Assembly: GCA_027021095.1 (NCBI GenBank)
Contig: JALUUZ010000544.1
Location: 1 to 6,052 of the forward strand
Source of the DNA: Gammaproteobacteria bacterium
GTDB lineage: Bacteria; Pseudomonadota; Gammaproteobacteria; SZUA-21
Reading direction: 5' to 3'
DNA: 6,052 nucleotides
Shown: one piece after another, positions 4,997 to 6,052 of the stretch
How positions within the stretch are numbered: the first letter of the stretch is position 1
How the letters are laid out: each line of letters begins with the position of its first letter
The notes under the pieces: model-generated
Told to the model about the DNA's origin: nothing
The model's input: only the letters and a program-made list of their open reading frames with translations
Database searches by the model: none
Position numbers and translations under genes: made by a program

Positions 4997-6052
4997 ATGG
5001 GGCCGATACATACAAAACAGAATCTGGTCGTAATACTGTGCCTGCTGCTGATAATAGTGGCGGATCTTGCAGCGATTTCGTTCGATCCACGCGATGCGGA
5101 TTCCGGGGTGATCCGGATCGTCACCGAGGTCGGCAAGACCCGGGTTACCGGGACAGGTATACTGGTCAACAAGAATGGTTACGTGGTAACCAATTATCAT
5201 GTGGTCAAACAATATATCGACAATCCACTTTACACCTCCTATGTGCTGGATGGCGGGAAAGGGGCAAAGAATCGTAAGAGCTATCAGATCGAGTGGTATT
5301 CAAGCGAGCACGATATCGCTATTCTGCAGGTGCCGGATATCGATAAAACCCGCAAGCCGCTGACGTTTACCGACAGCGAAAGCGCACATGTCAGTAAAGG
5401 GATGCGTGTTTATTCGCTTGGTTTTTCCGGGGTTTCGGTCAATACCGGCGAGCCGGTGCTGAAAAACGGCATTATTTCGATCAAGCAGCAGTTTCCGCTG
5501 CAAAAAGGCGCAAAGAAAACACGGATGTTCGAGCACAATGCCACGATCAATACCGGCAACAGCGGCAGCCCGCTGCTCGACAACTGCGGCCGGGTACTGG
5601 GCATGAACCAGTCCAAGGCGAGGAGCAAATGGATCAGTGAGAAACGCAGTATGCTGATCGCCGAGGGCACTTTCTGGGCGATTCGTTCCAGTGATATCAT
5701 CGAGGCGCTGGAGCGGCGAGAGATCCCGTTCAAGCTGAGCAATGGCCCCTGTTCCGGTACGGTGGCGGCTAACAGCAGTACAGTCGCCTCCACCACGGCC
5801 GGGTCGAGGGTCTGGCCGCAGGTGGTGTTGTTTGTCGGCCTGTCACTGTCCTTTCTGATTTTGTTCGTGTTGGCCAGGCGCCTGAAGTCCGGCACGACCG
5901 AAGGGGTCTCTGAATATATCCGCAGGGAGATGAGCAGGGTGCTGCGCAGTAGAGGACTGAAGAGTTCCAGCGAGCGTACGCGTGACGTGCGTGACGGGAC
6001 CACGGCGCTGAACCAGGCACAGGCCAAGGTGCACGGTGTGCTGGCCGGGCAG
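4997..6052 (+). CDS. Membrane-anchored trypsin-like serine protease (S1C/DegP-like fold), 3' end outside the window
   Basis: There are 352 visible residues with no stop, so the gene continues to the right. Residues about 9-28 are a hydrophobic N-terminal segment (signal anchor or uncleaved signal). The protease domain (about 38-245) has a full triad: H68 in TNYHVV, D106 in EHDIAIL and S189 in TGNSGSP. VYSLGFSG (138-145) and FWAIRSSDI (227-235) match conserved strands of the DegP-type fold. C197 and C252 could form a disulfide. A Ser/Thr-rich stretch (about 254-270) leads to a second membrane segment (about 272-293), then ARR and a basic tail. The predicted layout is a periplasmic protease anchored at both ends with a cytoplasmic C-terminus. 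No PDZ domain is visible, unlike DegP/DegS. GNSGSP replaces the usual GNSGGP. Substrate and tail domain are unknown. Confidence 0.9.
   Translation, partial: MGPIHTKQNLVVILCLLLIIVADLAAISFDPRDADSGVIRIVTEVGKTRVTGTGILVNKNGYVVTNYHVVKQYIDNPLYTSYVLDGGKGAKNRKSYQIEWYSSEHDIAILQVPDIDKTRKPLTFTDSESAHVSKGMRVYSLGFSGVSVNTGEPVLKNGIISIKQQFPLQKGAKKTRMFEHNATINTGNSGSPLLDNCGRVLGMNQSKARSKWISEKRSMLIAEGTFWAIRSSDIIEALERREIPFKLSNGPCSGTVAANSSTVASTTAGSRVWPQVVLFVGLSLSFLILFVLARRLKSGTTEGVSEYIRREMSRVLRSRGLKSSSERTRDVRDGTTALNQAQAKVHGVLAGQ

Noticed and set aside
4912..5277. 121-codon + strand open frame overlapping the leader and the start of the protease gene
   Set aside because: It lies in another frame, has no family motif and no good ribosome binding site; the protease frame carries the membrane segment and the catalytic His.
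1..6052. tRNA, rRNA, CRISPR array, insertion sequence or attachment site
   Set aside because: I saw no regularly spaced repeats, transposase motifs, terminal inverted repeats or RNA gene signatures; nearly all of the window is coding.

Overview
The window looks like part of a gammaproteobacterial chromosome. It has moderately high GC, Tsr/Tar-style chemotaxis proteins and a cheR-cheD-cheB gene order, which I associate with free-living aquatic or sulfur- or methane-oxidising gammaproteobacteria. The lineage below class level is a guess. All six genes are on the + strand, and both edges cut through genes.

Region 1 (1-3810) is the adaptation end of a chemotaxis operon: the 3' part of a methyl-accepting chemotaxis protein (MCP), then cheR (methyltransferase), cheD (receptor glutamine deamidase) and cheB (response-regulator methylesterase). 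Gaps are 57, 1 and 13 nt, so co-transcription is likely. The MCP ends in a Tsr-like aromatic tether (EWEEF), and CheR carries the glycine-rich beta-subdomain loop expected to bind such a tether, so receptor and enzyme look matched. The kinase cheA and cheW/cheY are not visible and are probably upstream.

Region 2 (3811-4005) is a 195-nt gap with no convincing terminator. It holds weak promoter-like sequences and two overlapping inverted repeats just before the next gene. Region 3 (4006-4845) encodes a soluble PP2C-type Ser/Thr phosphoprotein phosphatase.

Region 4 (4846-4996) is a 151-nt gap with a strong sigma70-like promoter (CTGACG, 17 nt, TATAAT). Directly after its predicted start lies a 75-nt segment that can fold into a closed two-stem structure, ending 7 nt before the ribosome binding site. 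Region 5 (4997 to the right edge) encodes a trypsin-fold serine protease with an N-terminal membrane segment, a complete His-Asp-Ser triad, a second membrane segment after the protease domain and a basic tail that leaves the window. This gene is easy to miss because it has no stop codon here.

The chemotaxis block is well understood. The least explained parts are the pairing of the phosphatase with a doubly anchored periplasmic protease, and the structured leader between them. These may form a separate Ser/Thr-phosphorylation signalling locus that continues to the right, but the window alone cannot establish that.
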